Source: an uncultured Prevotellaceae bacterium (lineage in GTDB: Bacteria > Bacteroidota > Bacteroidia > Bacteroidales > Bacteroidaceae). Taken from it: DNA of 64,000 nt. This document shows, in pieces, positions 33,536-42,653 of the stretch. Within the stretch, counting starts at the first letter, position 1, and every line of letters starts with the position of its first letter. The position numbers were made by a program, and so were the translations under genes. The notes beneath the pieces are model-generated. The model ran no database searches and was not told where the DNA came from. It was given only the letters and a program-made list of their open reading frames with translations. The stretch covers positions 62,001-126,000 of the forward strand of contig CACZZQ010000002.1 in NCBI GenBank assembly GCA_902785695.1. Direction: 5' to 3'.

Positions 33536-34798
33536 ATGAACTTACTCCGTTTTTTCTTTGCATCAGCCCTGCTGGTTTGTACCACATTTTTATATGCCCA
33601 AAAATACGTAGGCGGTGATCTCTCATTGCTTACAAAATACGAGAATCAGGGAGCGAAATATAAAGATAAAGACGGCAACACCATTAATGACCTGCTGGTT
33701 TATGTCAAGCAACAAGGATGGAACACTATTCGTGTGCGACTGTTTGTTGACCCAGTAAAGGGACAGGCCATCACCGATGCTGCCAACAAGAAAGAAGTGG
33801 TGCAGGATATTGCTTACGTAAAAGAACTGGGTAAGCGCATCAAAGATAATGGACTGTACTTCCTGCTTGACTTTCACTACAGCGACACCTATGCAGACCC
33901 AGGCAAACAATGGACACCTGAAGACTGGCAGTCGCTTAATGACACAGAGTTACAGCAGAAAATCTACGACTACACCCTTAACTGCCTGCAAGAGTTGAAC
34001 GATGCAGGAGCAACACCAGACTTTATCCAGACAGGCAACGAGATTAGCTACGGAATGCTTTGGGGAGCCCAAGGCACCAACGCAAACCGTTGTTACACAA
34101 ACAGCAACGCAACAAACTGGACACGCTTCATTAACCTGCTAAAGCAAGCTGGCAAGGCTTGTCGTGAGGCGTGCCCTGATGCAAAGATTATTATCCATAG
34201 CGAGCGTGCTGCCGCTCCCAATGTCCTCATAGACTTCTTCGACAGCATGAAAAGCGCGGAGCTCGACTACGATATCATTGGCTTGAGCTATTATCCCTAT
34301 TTCCACGGCAAGTTGACGGTACTTGCGAATGCTCTGAATACTTTGGAAAATAAGAATTACGGCAAGCAAGTACAAATTGTAGAAACTGGATATCCCTCTA
34401 AATGGGCAGTTCCTGGCACAACGGAAGCAGTAGATTATGCCTACTCGGTGGATGGTCAGAAACAGTTCATCACAGACCTGATTGATATGCTGTCAGAACA
34501 TCCGCTCGTCAATGGGCTTTCCTGGTGGTGGGCCGAGGCCAACGCCTATGGCTGCACTGGCAACCTGAAAGAGGGGTGGTATAACGCCGGGCTGTTCGAC
34601 AACAGCAACGGGTGCGCCCTGAATGCCCTCTACGAAATGAAGTCTTTTCTCGGAGAATCTACCGGCATCGGCAGTCCTGCCATCAACAGCGCCAACGATG
34701 ATGCCTGTTATACAATAAGTGGAAGCAGACTTACGGGAAAGCCTGCTTCCACTAAAGGCATTTTCATCAGCAACGGACGTAAGCTGATGGTGAAGTAA
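33536..34798 (+). CDS. Secreted arabinogalactan endo-beta-1,4-galactanase (GH53)
   Basis: GH53 enzymes cut the beta-1,4-galactan side chains of pectin. After a signal peptide (ending TTFLYAQ) the sequence shows GGDLSLL, WNTIRVRLFVDP, DFHYSDTYADPGKQ, the acid/base Glu169 in QTGNEISYGM and the nucleophile Glu283 in IVETGYP. The C-terminus carries a short tail (CYTISGSRLTGKPASTKGIF, then NGRKLMVK) like the first gene of the window, suggesting export beyond the outer membrane. No SusC/SusD genes are adjacent, so it is not in a classical utilisation locus. Confidence 0.92.
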   Translation: MNLLRFFFASALLVCTTFLYAQKYVGGDLSLLTKYENQGAKYKDKDGNTINDLLVYVKQQGWNTIRVRLFVDPVKGQAITDAANKKEVVQDIAYVKELGKRIKDNGLYFLLDFHYSDTYADPGKQWTPEDWQSLNDTELQQKIYDYTLNCLQELNDAGATPDFIQTGNEISYGMLWGAQGTNANRCYTNSNATNWTRFINLLKQAGKACREACPDAKIIIHSERAAAPNVLIDFFDSMKSAELDYDIIGLSYYPYFHGKLTVLANALNTLENKNYGKQVQIVETGYPSKWAVPGTTEAVDYAYSVDGQKQFITDLIDMLSEHPLVNGLSWWWAEANAYGCTGNLKEGWYNAGLFDNSNGCALNALYEMKSFLGESTGIGSPAINSANDDACYTISGSRLTGKPASTKGIFISNGRKLMVK

Positions 34799-34802
34799 AG
34801 TC

Positions 34803-36308
34803 TTATTTGCTCTTCTCTATCAGTTTCAGTAATTCAGAACGGTAGCCGTAAGGGTCTTTGCCGAGATGACCTTTTACCAGTTTGCCAGCCAAATCAATAG
34901 TGGCATCGCCTTTATATGGTGATTTGCGCAGTATCATGCCGTAAGCAGCCACTCCGGCAGCAAAGTAGTAGTCGTCAGAGCGTCCATGTTTATTGAAGAT
35001 GTCCTCAACCTTTAGCACTACGTTCAAAGGAATGCTCTCGGTACCAAGTGCCTTTTTATAACGACAGTCGAAGGTGGCAAACGGTTTGTCCGACAAACCA
35101 GATGCCTCCACTCCTTCGTTCAAGGCAATCTCATAGAGAGCCGTGATGGTCTGGCCAGCTCCTATCTCACCGGCATCTTTTTCATCGTTGGTAAAATCCT
35201 CGTTGCTCATCACCCGGTTTTCATAGCCAATCAAACGGTACTGGCTCACCAAAGTACTGTCGAACGTCACCTGGCACTTCGTATCGTTAGCCACACTGAC
35301 AAAGCGCTCGCGCTCGTGTACAAAGACCTTCATCATCTCGTCTTCACTGTCAATATAATGATAGGTGCCGTTGCCATGATTGCTGATGCTTTCCATCATG
35401 TCATCATTCAGATTACCCAAGCCGAAACCCAGGCAAGTCATATAAATGCCTTTTTGGGCGTAGCTCTCAACCATCTCTGTCAGTGCTTCAGTGGAAGTGA
35501 TACCAAAGTTGAAATCACCGTCAGTACCCAAGATTATGCGATTGTTGCATTTCGGGTCGTAATTGGCCAGTGCTTCTTCATAAGCCATCTTCAAGGCCTC
35601 ACCTCCATTAGTACATCCATTGGCGTTCAACTTGTTTATGGCCTTCACAATGGTTTGAGCCTCACTGACAGGCGTTGACTCCAGCAGTTTCTTGACTTCA
35701 CCGGAATAGGTGACGAGCGAGATGCGGTCATCGGTATTCAGTTGATAGACCAGTTCCTTCAAACCAGACTTCAGCAAATCAAGTTTATCGCTACTTGCCA
35801 TAGACCCAGACACATCGACCAGGAACACGTAGTTTGCACGGGGCATTTCCTCTTTTTTCAGTTCCTTGCCCTTGAGTCCCAGGCGCAACAGGTAATGCTG
35901 CGTGTTCCACGGGCATTCGCCCACTTCCGCATTAATCGCCACAGTATTGCCATCAGTGGGTGAAGCATAGTTGAAAGTAAAATAGTTGAGAAACTCCTCT
36001 ATGCGCACACTCGAAGGATTGACAGTAAACCCTTTATCCAAATAATGGCGCACAATGGCATACGAGGCTCCATCGGCATCGACAGAAAAAGTTGATATGG
36101 GCTGGAGTGACGTCTTCACGAAAGGATTGTCGGCAAATTCCGAGAATTTGTCTCCGCTGAGTGAGGGAGAAAAACCGCCAACAATCCCATTGCCGTTATA
36201 CATTTCAGAATCCAATACGTTGTAGGAATCACCATCAGCAGTTGTGCAACTGATGGCCAACAGGCTCATGACAGCCATTCCCAGATTCAAAAAAAACTTT
36301 CTTTTCAT
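34803..36308 (-). CDS. VWA-domain lipoprotein (YfbK type)
   Basis: The 501-residue lipoprotein (Cys21 in LLAISC) has the VWF-associated N-domain (FVKTSLQPISTFSVDADGASYAIVR, EFLNYF), the VWA domain with a full MIDAS (VFLVDVSGSMASSDKL, TNGGEAL, ILGTDGDFNFG) and the DUF3520-type C-terminal part (YRLIGYENRVM, ADDYYF-like GRSDDYYFAAGVAAYGM). Such proteins are extracytoplasmic metal-dependent adhesion or scaffold proteins. It is convergent with the galactanase and has no functional neighbours. Confidence 0.88.
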   Translation of the reverse strand: MKRKFFLNLGMAVMSLLAISCTTADGDSYNVLDSEMYNGNGIVGGFSPSLSGDKFSEFADNPFVKTSLQPISTFSVDADGASYAIVRHYLDKGFTVNPSSVRIEEFLNYFTFNYASPTDGNTVAINAEVGECPWNTQHYLLRLGLKGKELKKEEMPRANYVFLVDVSGSMASSDKLDLLKSGLKELVYQLNTDDRISLVTYSGEVKKLLESTPVSEAQTIVKAINKLNANGCTNGGEALKMAYEEALANYDPKCNNRIILGTDGDFNFGITSTEALTEMVESYAQKGIYMTCLGFGLGNLNDDMMESISNHGNGTYHYIDSEDEMMKVFVHERERFVSVANDTKCQVTFDSTLVSQYRLIGYENRVMSNEDFTNDEKDAGEIGAGQTITALYEIALNEGVEASGLSDKPFATFDCRYKKALGTESIPLNVVLKVEDIFNKHGRSDDYYFAAGVAAYGMILRKSPYKGDATIDLAGKLVKGHLGKDPYGYRSELLKLIEKSK

Positions 36309-36488
36309 TGTTCCTTCATTTTATTTGTTTCTAACAGTTTTTTCAACTATAACGGACACACAAATAAAATCCTGCACTCCTTCGTCTTTAAAAAGTGTTA
36401 AACTGTCCGGTAGAAAAAATACAAGCCAAAAGTGCAAGATTTCATGTTTTTCCCGTTATAACATAAAAACAACATACCATATATAAAT

Positions 36489-37115
36489 ATGAATAAACTG
36501 CTGAAAGAATGGAGAATAGTAACCATAGTCATAGTTGTCATGGCGGTGTTTGCCAGCTGTAGCGTGGGAGATGATGCCGACAGTCCTGATGCAAATATGA
36601 AAGATTCTTACAATGCCATCTCCAAAGAAGTTTTTTTATACGAGGGTGAATGGACAGTGAACAAACAGATTGTCGATACAGCACGGTTAGTGGTGAACGA
36701 AGCCATACAGATCAGACTGCCTGAAAGCTATCTGCTCTCCCTCTGTTTCAACCATGAGACAGTCACCACGGCTCCATCTGACTATAACCCCATCACGATA
36801 CGTTTGCTCACGCAAGGCTATAGCGACCAGTCGTTGTATCTGGTATTTTCATCTGTCACAGCACAGACACCCGACAACCAGTTACTTTTCAACACCTGCT
36901 CTTTCGAGGCTTCAGTGAATGGAACGCCATACAGCATCAGCCTGCTCTCAAAAGAAAATGCCAGCGCGATATACCGCAATGGCACCGGGCAATGGACACT
37001 CGCCATCCCCGTCAGCGCATTCCTCATAACGGATCTTTCGACGGGAACATCAGACACACGCGAACTGCCAGTCACCACCATGATATATTATAATACGAAG
37101 CAGAGAATAAACTAA
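36489..37115 (+). CDS. Lipoprotein of unknown function upstream of an ECF sigma gene
   Basis: The 208-residue product has a lipoprotein signal with Cys24 (MAVFASCSVGDD) and a beta-strand-rich body. The Asp-rich start of the mature part (VGDDADSPD) is compatible with a surface-export signal. I do not recognise the family. The stop is 3 bases before the sigma-factor start, so it belongs to the same transcript and may report an envelope signal. No clear promoter is visible in the 180 bases upstream. Confidence 0.65.
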   Translation: MNKLLKEWRIVTIVIVVMAVFASCSVGDDADSPDANMKDSYNAISKEVFLYEGEWTVNKQIVDTARLVVNEAIQIRLPESYLLSLCFNHETVTTAPSDYNPITIRLLTQGYSDQSLYLVFSSVTAQTPDNQLLFNTCSFEASVNGTPYSISLLSKENASAIYRNGTGQWTLAIPVSAFLITDLSTGTSDTRELPVTTMIYYNTKQRIN

Positions 37116-37118
37116 CTG

Positions 37119-37661
37119 GTGGAAACAGAGAAGGAACTGCTCAACGCAATACAAAGTGGAAAGAAGGAGGCCATGCGCCGACTCTACGACCGCTATTCCG
37201 GCTATGCCATGGCTATCGGGCTGAGGTATGTGCCTGAGCGTGACGAGGTGCGCGACGTGTTGCAAGACAGTTTTGTAAAGATTCTCACTACTATCAATCA
37301 GTTTGAATACCGGGGTGAAGGCTCACTAAAATCCTGGATAGCCCGCATCGTCAGCAATCATGCTATCGATCACCTCAGGAGCCAGAACCGTTACCAGACG
37401 GTTGCAGAAATCCCGGACGAACCCGATGATACGATAGACGAGCCCGACATCACGGACTTGACGCCCGAAGCACTGACAGAGATGATAGGACAACTTCCAT
37501 CCAACTACCGAACGGTGCTCAACCTTTTCGTCTTCGAGCAGCGGTCACATAAAGAGATAGCTCGTTTACTAGACATCAAAGAGAGTACTTCATCTTCTAT
37601 TTTCTTCAGAGCAAAGAAGATGCTGGCAAAGATGATTAAAGAAAACAGGACAAAGCAATAG
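37119..37661 (+). CDS. ECF-type RNA polymerase sigma factor
   Basis: The 180-residue protein has sigma region 2 (EAMRRLYDRYSGYAMAIGLRYV, DVLQDSFVKILTTI, SLKSWIARIVSNHAIDHLRSQ) and region 4 (LPSNYRTVLNLFVFEQRSHKEIARLLDIKESTSSS). It starts with GTG. The gene after it encodes a membrane-anchored protein with an anti-sigma-like head, the usual Bacteroidetes pairing. Its regulon is not visible from here. Confidence 0.9.
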   Translation: METEKELLNAIQSGKKEAMRRLYDRYSGYAMAIGLRYVPERDEVRDVLQDSFVKILTTINQFEYRGEGSLKSWIARIVSNHAIDHLRSQNRYQTVAEIPDEPDDTIDEPDITDLTPEALTEMIGQLPSNYRTVLNLFVFEQRSHKEIARLLDIKESTSSSIFFRAKKMLAKMIKENRTKQ

Positions 37662-37664
37662 GAT

Positions 37665-38885
37665 ATGAAACAGGACAAATGGACACAGCAATTGCACGAT
37701 AAACTGGCAGAGCACGAAACGGCTGCGCCCGATAACCTCTGGGCTGATATTGAGTCGGCCATAAGCCAACAGCAGCATCGAGCCCGTTTCATAGCCTTAC
37801 GCCGATGGGGGGTAGCCGCAGCGGCTGTAGTGGCAGTCATGATAGTAAGCGTCATTGGCATCAGACTCTTTCAGAATGAAGAGACTGGAATGAGCAATGG
37901 CCAACAGGAGTTATTAGCAGAAACGACAAAGACGGAGCAGCCAGTGAAACCCGCAAAAGAAACAGCAGATCAGCCACAACCCACCGCACCGTTAATTACC
38001 AAGACACATAAGCAACCAGCCGTCAGGAAGCAACAGCCTGAGCAACCCACCAACGAGCCGATACCGGTACAAGCGTTCGATGAAACCCAGGAAACCCAGA
38101 CAGTCACAGAATCGATTTCACCCGATTCGTCAAGAAATACAGATGTGACAACACCATATATGCCTCCCAAGACTACCACTCCGCTCCATCCTTTAGTCGC
38201 CCAAGAGCATCCTATCAAGCATAGCGTCTCTTTCAGCCTATATGCCATGAACGCTTTTGGAGCCAACGACAACAGCAATTCTGTACTCATGGCCGACGCA
38301 CTGGCCAGAAGCTATACGGATATCTTTGCCAATGACATATCTTATAATGAGCATCCGCAGAACCCCATCTACCTGACAGACTACGAAGAGCACCATCACC
38401 ACTATCAGCCTGTGGCCCTTGGCGTGTCTATAGCCTACCCCCTTAATCAACGGCTCTCCCTCACTTCAGGCATTGTCTATACCAAACTGCATTCTGACTT
38501 CACACAGACTATTCATAGCCAACATATTCAACAGGATCAGGATCTCCACTATATTGGCGTGCCCTTGGGATTATGCTGCCGTACATGGCAATACGGCAGT
38601 TTCAGAACTTATGTCACAGCAGAAATGCAAGCCGACTGGAATGTCAGTGCCAAACAAAGTACTGAAGGGGTAGAACAAAAGTTAAACCACGACAAAATGC
38701 AGTGGTCAGTTAATGCCAGTCTCGGCCTGCAATATGATGTGCTACCCTTATTAGCACTGTATGCCGAGCCTGGCATCAACTATCATTTCAATAACGGCAG
38801 CACCGTTAAGAACTATTTCAAGGACAAACCTGTTAATCTGAAACTACAGTTTGGTGTAAGGCTAAAACTGGGCAGCGACAACTAA
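37665..38885 (+). CDS. Putative anti-sigma / outer-membrane-barrel fusion protein
   Basis: The 406-residue protein starts with a 40-residue cytosolic head (WTQQLHDKLAEHETAAPDNLWADIESAI), a pattern found after ECF sigma genes. One transmembrane helix follows (about 48-66) and a Thr/Pro/Gln-rich linker (80-185). From about 190 come amphipathic strands like an 8-stranded OmpA/PorT-type barrel (VALGVSIAYPLNQRLSLTSGIVYT, LHYIGVPLGLCC, LKLQFGVRLKLG). How one chain can be anchored in the inner membrane and end in a barrel is unclear. It starts 3 bases after the sigma gene. Confidence 0.75.
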   Translation: MKQDKWTQQLHDKLAEHETAAPDNLWADIESAISQQQHRARFIALRRWGVAAAAVVAVMIVSVIGIRLFQNEETGMSNGQQELLAETTKTEQPVKPAKETADQPQPTAPLITKTHKQPAVRKQQPEQPTNEPIPVQAFDETQETQTVTESISPDSSRNTDVTTPYMPPKTTTPLHPLVAQEHPIKHSVSFSLYAMNAFGANDNSNSVLMADALARSYTDIFANDISYNEHPQNPIYLTDYEEHHHHYQPVALGVSIAYPLNQRLSLTSGIVYTKLHSDFTQTIHSQHIQQDQDLHYIGVPLGLCCRTWQYGSFRTYVTAEMQADWNVSAKQSTEGVEQKLNHDKMQWSVNASLGLQYDVLPLLALYAEPGINYHFNNGSTVKNYFKDKPVNLKLQFGVRLKLGSDN

Positions 38886-40216
38886 AACGCCATTTCCTTT
38901 CCTTGGTAGAAACGGATGAGTGCCTGCTGATACAGATACTCGTAGCGAGCCTGGGTGAGGTCACTCTCAGCCTTGAGGTAGTTGTTCTTAGCCTCGTTGA
39001 ACTCGGTGATGGTGGCCTTGCCCTGCTCGTACTTAGCCTGAGTCAGGCGAAAGGCTGTCTCACTGCTTTCACAGGCCTGCTTACTGCTCATTAGCTTCTG
39101 GTTGGCGGCAACAGCATTGTAATACACCTGCTGAATCTCCTTATACAGGGTTTTCTTCGTATTATCAAGTTGCAGCGTCTGGTTTTCACGGTCTATCTTT
39201 GCCGAGCGAACGCTGTTGCGTGTCTGAAAACGGTTGAAAATAGGGATATTCAGATTAAATCCCAGATACTGACTAAAGTTATTCTTCATCTGATCAGCAA
39301 AGCCATCGGCCTTAAAACCAGAAGTTTTGTAATAGTTCGAACCCAGTCCAGCACTAAAGCTCAGCGTAGGATAATAGCCAGCCTGAGCTATTTTGATACT
39401 GTTCTCAGTAGCACGGAGGCGCAATTGCTGAGCCTGTATCTCTGGTTTTGAGACTAAGGCATCGGCATAGATTTCATCGGGAGTGAAGAGTGAAGAGTGA
39501 AGAGTGAAGAGTGAAGAATTTTCTGCCGCAGGTCTTTCTACAGAAAAGCCTTCTGGAGTATTCAGTTCCAATAGCTGAGTCATTGCCAAAATAGCCAACT
39601 GTAAGTTATTATCGGCCTGTGTAGCTGTCAACTGACTCTGCGCCATGGTGGCCTTCTGCTGAGCCAGTTCTGCCTCACTAGCTCTGCCGATATCAAGGAG
39701 AGCCTGCAGACGAGCCACCTGCACACTGTCAATACTTATCTGGCGATGAGCCACATCCGCCATCTCCATATTATAGAGGATCTGCACGTATGCCTGTGCC
39801 ACCTGCGTACGGATATCATTCTTGGCTTTCTCTAAGTCCTGCGTTGCTGCTTCAAGATTCAGTTGGTTTAACTTGATATTATTCGGAATCTGAAAGCCAG
39901 TAAACAGAGGCACACTGGTACCCAACGAGAACGATGTAGACGAGGTGTTGGTGTTCGTATAGGTATTCTCTGCCGTCAAGCCTCGACCAAAAGAGAAGTT
40001 CTGACTTGCACTACCGCTGAGATCTGGCAACCGTTGATTCTTGGCATTCGACAGTTGTATCTCCTGTTGGCGACACTGGTTCTCCTGCTGCTTGATGGTG
40101 ATATTATGCTCTACAGCATAATCGCAACATTCGCGGAGCGACCATTGTTTCTGCTGGGCCATTGCAAGCTGCGACAATGTTGCAGCACACAAAACGAGAA
40201 AGGATGCTTTCTTCAT
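38882..40216 (-). CDS. TolC-family outer-membrane efflux protein
   Basis: The 444-residue protein has a signal peptide (ending LAMAQ), WSLRECCDYAVEHN, and two internal OEP repeats of long amphipathic helices plus strands, as in TolC. It forms the outer-membrane exit duct of the export system whose adaptor and ABC parts lie upstream (40.2-44.5 kb). It overlaps the end of the convergent barrel protein gene by 4 bases. Near residue 231 it contains the repeat-derived NSSLFTLHSSLFTP, between the two halves. Confidence 0.92.
   Translation of the reverse strand: MKKASFLVLCAATLSQLAMAQQKQWSLRECCDYAVEHNITIKQQENQCRQQEIQLSNAKNQRLPDLSGSASQNFSFGRGLTAENTYTNTNTSSTSFSLGTSVPLFTGFQIPNNIKLNQLNLEAATQDLEKAKNDIRTQVAQAYVQILYNMEMADVAHRQISIDSVQVARLQALLDIGRASEAELAQQKATMAQSQLTATQADNNLQLAILAMTQLLELNTPEGFSVERPAAENSSLFTLHSSLFTPDEIYADALVSKPEIQAQQLRLRATENSIKIAQAGYYPTLSFSAGLGSNYYKTSGFKADGFADQMKNNFSQYLGFNLNIPIFNRFQTRNSVRSAKIDRENQTLQLDNTKKTLYKEIQQVYYNAVAANQKLMSSKQACESSETAFRLTQAKYEQGKATITEFNEAKNNYLKAESDLTQARYEYLYQQALIRFYQGKEMAF
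39480..39529 (+). repeat. Member of the 43-base repeat family inside the tolC-type gene
   Basis: Five GTGAAGA units followed by ATTTTCTGCCGC match the right half of the intergenic element (GTGAAAAGTGAATAATTTGC then TACCGC) at about 22 of 26 positions. Read antisense in frame, it encodes ENSSLFTLHSSLFTP. Confidence 0.7.
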
Positions 40217-40225
40217 AGGGCTTTA

Positions 40226-41338
40226 TTAGTTTTGGTCATCTTCAGCAATAATCTGAGGTCCGCGAACTTTCTGGTCCTTCGCCAAGCCCTGCTTAATCTC
40301 AATGTTCACACCGTCACTAAGACCTGTAACCACAGCCTGACGTTCGTAAGTCTTCTGCTTACCCTCACCTTTCACCAGATAAACGAAGGTAGAATCACCG
40401 CTGAACTCAATGGCACTCTCAGGCACACAAAGCACATCATTGACCTCAGCCAGCACAATCTCTGCATTGGCACTATAGCCCGAACGGATTTTTCCATCAG
40501 AAGGAACAACCACAGCAGCCTTAATCTCAAACTGGTTAGCACCATTACTCTCGGTTGCCTTTGGCGAGATATATTCCAACGTAGCATCAAACTGCAAATC
40601 CTGCAGAGCACCGATAGTAATCTTCATAGGCACGCCAATAGCCAGTTGTCCCACCTCGGTCTCGTCAATATTTCCACGGAAGATGAGGTCGTTCATATTA
40701 GCAACGGTAGCAATGGTCGTACCATCATTGAAGGTATTCGAATTGATCACCGAGTTACCCACTTTGACGGGAATATCCAGGATGATACCGCTAATGGTAG
40801 AGCGAATCAATGTTGATGATGCTGAGGCATTCGACTTTGACACACCATCGCGCACCACCTGCAGGGCATCCACGGCAGCAGCCTTTTCTTCCTGTGCCTG
40901 TTTCAACTGCTGACGCGCCTTCTCATAGTCCTCATCGCTCACCAGTTTCTGGTCGTGCAGGTTCTTCGTGCGTGCATAGTCGGTTTCCACCTGCTTCAGG
41001 TTGATGTCAGCCAGGCGCACACGGCTCTCCGCACTCGACAGCTGTCCCATGTCGGGAATCACTTTTACCTTTGCAATCACCTCTCCCTGCTCCACGCGGT
41101 CGCCGGGTTGTTTCATCAGTTCGGCAATGATACCGCTAATCTGCGGTTTCACATTCACTTCATTACGAGGTTCTATCTTACCTGTAATGATAGTGGTTTT
41201 GCGGATACTGTCCATACTCGTTGCAAACTCAGAGTACTGAACTTCCTTGGGTTGGCTTTTCTGCCAGAGGAACACGAAGGTTCCAATAAAAATCAACGCC
41301 ACGATGGCAGCGATGACCAGTTTGAAATACTTTTTCAT
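40226..41338 (-). CDS. Periplasmic adaptor (MacA/HlyD-type membrane-fusion protein)
   Basis: The 370-residue adaptor has an N-terminal membrane anchor (8-25), a biotinyl-lipoyl half (VNVKPQISGIIAELMKQPGDRVEQGEVIAKV), a coiled-coil hairpin (about 95-160), the second lipoyl half (IRSTISGIILDIPVKVGNSV) and beta-barrel/MP domains. It links the ABC permeases to the TolC-like duct. It ends 10 bases before the tolC-type gene. Confidence 0.92.
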   Translation of the reverse strand: MKKYFKLVIAAIVALIFIGTFVFLWQKSQPKEVQYSEFATSMDSIRKTTIITGKIEPRNEVNVKPQISGIIAELMKQPGDRVEQGEVIAKVKVIPDMGQLSSAESRVRLADINLKQVETDYARTKNLHDQKLVSDEDYEKARQQLKQAQEEKAAAVDALQVVRDGVSKSNASASSTLIRSTISGIILDIPVKVGNSVINSNTFNDGTTIATVANMNDLIFRGNIDETEVGQLAIGVPMKITIGALQDLQFDATLEYISPKATESNGANQFEIKAAVVVPSDGKIRSGYSANAEIVLAEVNDVLCVPESAIEFSGDSTFVYLVKGEGKQKTYERQAVVTGLSDGVNIEIKQGLAKDQKVRGPQIIAEDDQN

Positions 41339-41370
41339 TTTATTATTTACCTTTTTTTTACTTTTTACTC

Positions 41371-42618
41371 TTATTCATCACGCATAGCATCTACAGGCTT
41401 GATGCTCATAGCACGTGCAGCAGGTGCCAGTCCGGCCAGCACGCCCATCACAGCAATAGCGAGGGCTGCGAAGATTGCTGTCCAGAAGCCCACCTGGAAA
41501 TGAGCGGCCAGAATACCGTCTTCTGTATTTGCCAGCTCCAGCATCTGCAGGATCATCACGGCAAAGAGGATGCCGCTCATACCCGCCACCATTGTCAGCA
41601 CGATACTCTCAGAGATAATCTGCGAGAGGATCATACGGGGCGTAGCACCAATGGCACGACGAATACCTATTTCTATGGTACGTTCACGCACCGTTACCAT
41701 CATAATATTCGATACGCCAATAGCACCAGCCAACAAAGTACCTAATCCTACCAGCCAGATCAGGAAGTTGACACCCTTAAACAGACTGTCCAACATCTGG
41801 AACAGCACCTCAGTGTTGAATACCATCACGCCCTGTTCGTCCTCCGGGTCTATCGTATGGGCACGCGCTATCGTCTCGCGAATACGATCCGCGACAGCAG
41901 ACATGACCACACCTTTTTTACCCGTCACGGCAATCATGTGAACATTCTGTCCCATGTTATAGGTCTGTTGCATCAGTGTGATAGGCAGGAGCATCGTGGT
42001 GCCCGATTCGCCACCGAAGCTGATACCTTCGGCAGAGCTATAGTCAACACCTACTATCTGATAATAAACCGAATCTACACGTATAAAACTGCCACAGGGG
42101 TCGCCACCGCCAGGGAAGAGGTCCTTATAGGTCTTTTTCTGAATGACACACACCTTACGGCGCTGCGCCACGTCCATATCGTTAAGATAGCGCCCATAGC
42201 GCATCTTAGGTTCACTCACCCGCTGATAGTCTTCCTGTACACCGTTGATACTGACAGTGGTCTTACGGTCGCCCAAATAGGCCGTTCCGCCATTCGAGAA
42301 AAGCACCGGACTCACCACATCGAGCTCCGGGATGCGACTCTTCAGACGCTGCACGTCCTTATACTCCATATTCCACATACGGCCTTTCCTGAAACCCTTA
42401 TAAGCCTTTGTCGTGGGTTGTGCCCATACCATTGCGCTGTTTGTGGCAAAGCCCTCGAAGTTCTGGTTCAGCAGTTCCTTCAGTCCCTGTCCGCCGCCAA
42501 TCAGCGCCACAAGCATGAAGACCCCCCAGAACACGCCAAAGCCTGTCAGGAACGAACGGCTCTTGTTACGCGTCAGCGTGTCAAGAATCTCTCTATATGT
42601 ATCTAAGTCTAATCTCAT
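41371..42618 (-). CDS. MacB-type ABC permease (FtsX family), second of two
   Basis: The 415-residue protein has the MacB layout: one helix (18-42), a large periplasmic MacB_PCD domain, and three C-terminal helices with FtsX motifs (GAIGVSNIMMVTVRERTIEIGIRRAIGATPRMIL). There is no fused ATPase. Together with the paralogue upstream it likely forms a heterodimer served by the separate ATPase at 43.9 kb. Confidence 0.92.
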   Translation of the reverse strand: MRLDLDTYREILDTLTRNKSRSFLTGFGVFWGVFMLVALIGGGQGLKELLNQNFEGFATNSAMVWAQPTTKAYKGFRKGRMWNMEYKDVQRLKSRIPELDVVSPVLFSNGGTAYLGDRKTTVSINGVQEDYQRVSEPKMRYGRYLNDMDVAQRRKVCVIQKKTYKDLFPGGGDPCGSFIRVDSVYYQIVGVDYSSAEGISFGGESGTTMLLPITLMQQTYNMGQNVHMIAVTGKKGVVMSAVADRIRETIARAHTIDPEDEQGVMVFNTEVLFQMLDSLFKGVNFLIWLVGLGTLLAGAIGVSNIMMVTVRERTIEIGIRRAIGATPRMILSQIISESIVLTMVAGMSGILFAVMILQMLELANTEDGILAAHFQVGFWTAIFAALAIAVMGVLAGLAPAARAMSIKPVDAMRDE

Positions 42619-42653
42619 ATTACATCTTGTATTTCCAGTTCCACCAGTGAATA

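Noticed and set aside
34721-34750. Terminator near the end of the galactanase gene
   Set aside because: GGAAGCAG / CTGCTTCC pair well but lie inside the coding frame and have no T-run after them.
41857-42606. 249-residue plus-strand open frame opposite a MacB-type permease
   Set aside because: The antisense permease has complete family motifs; this frame has none.
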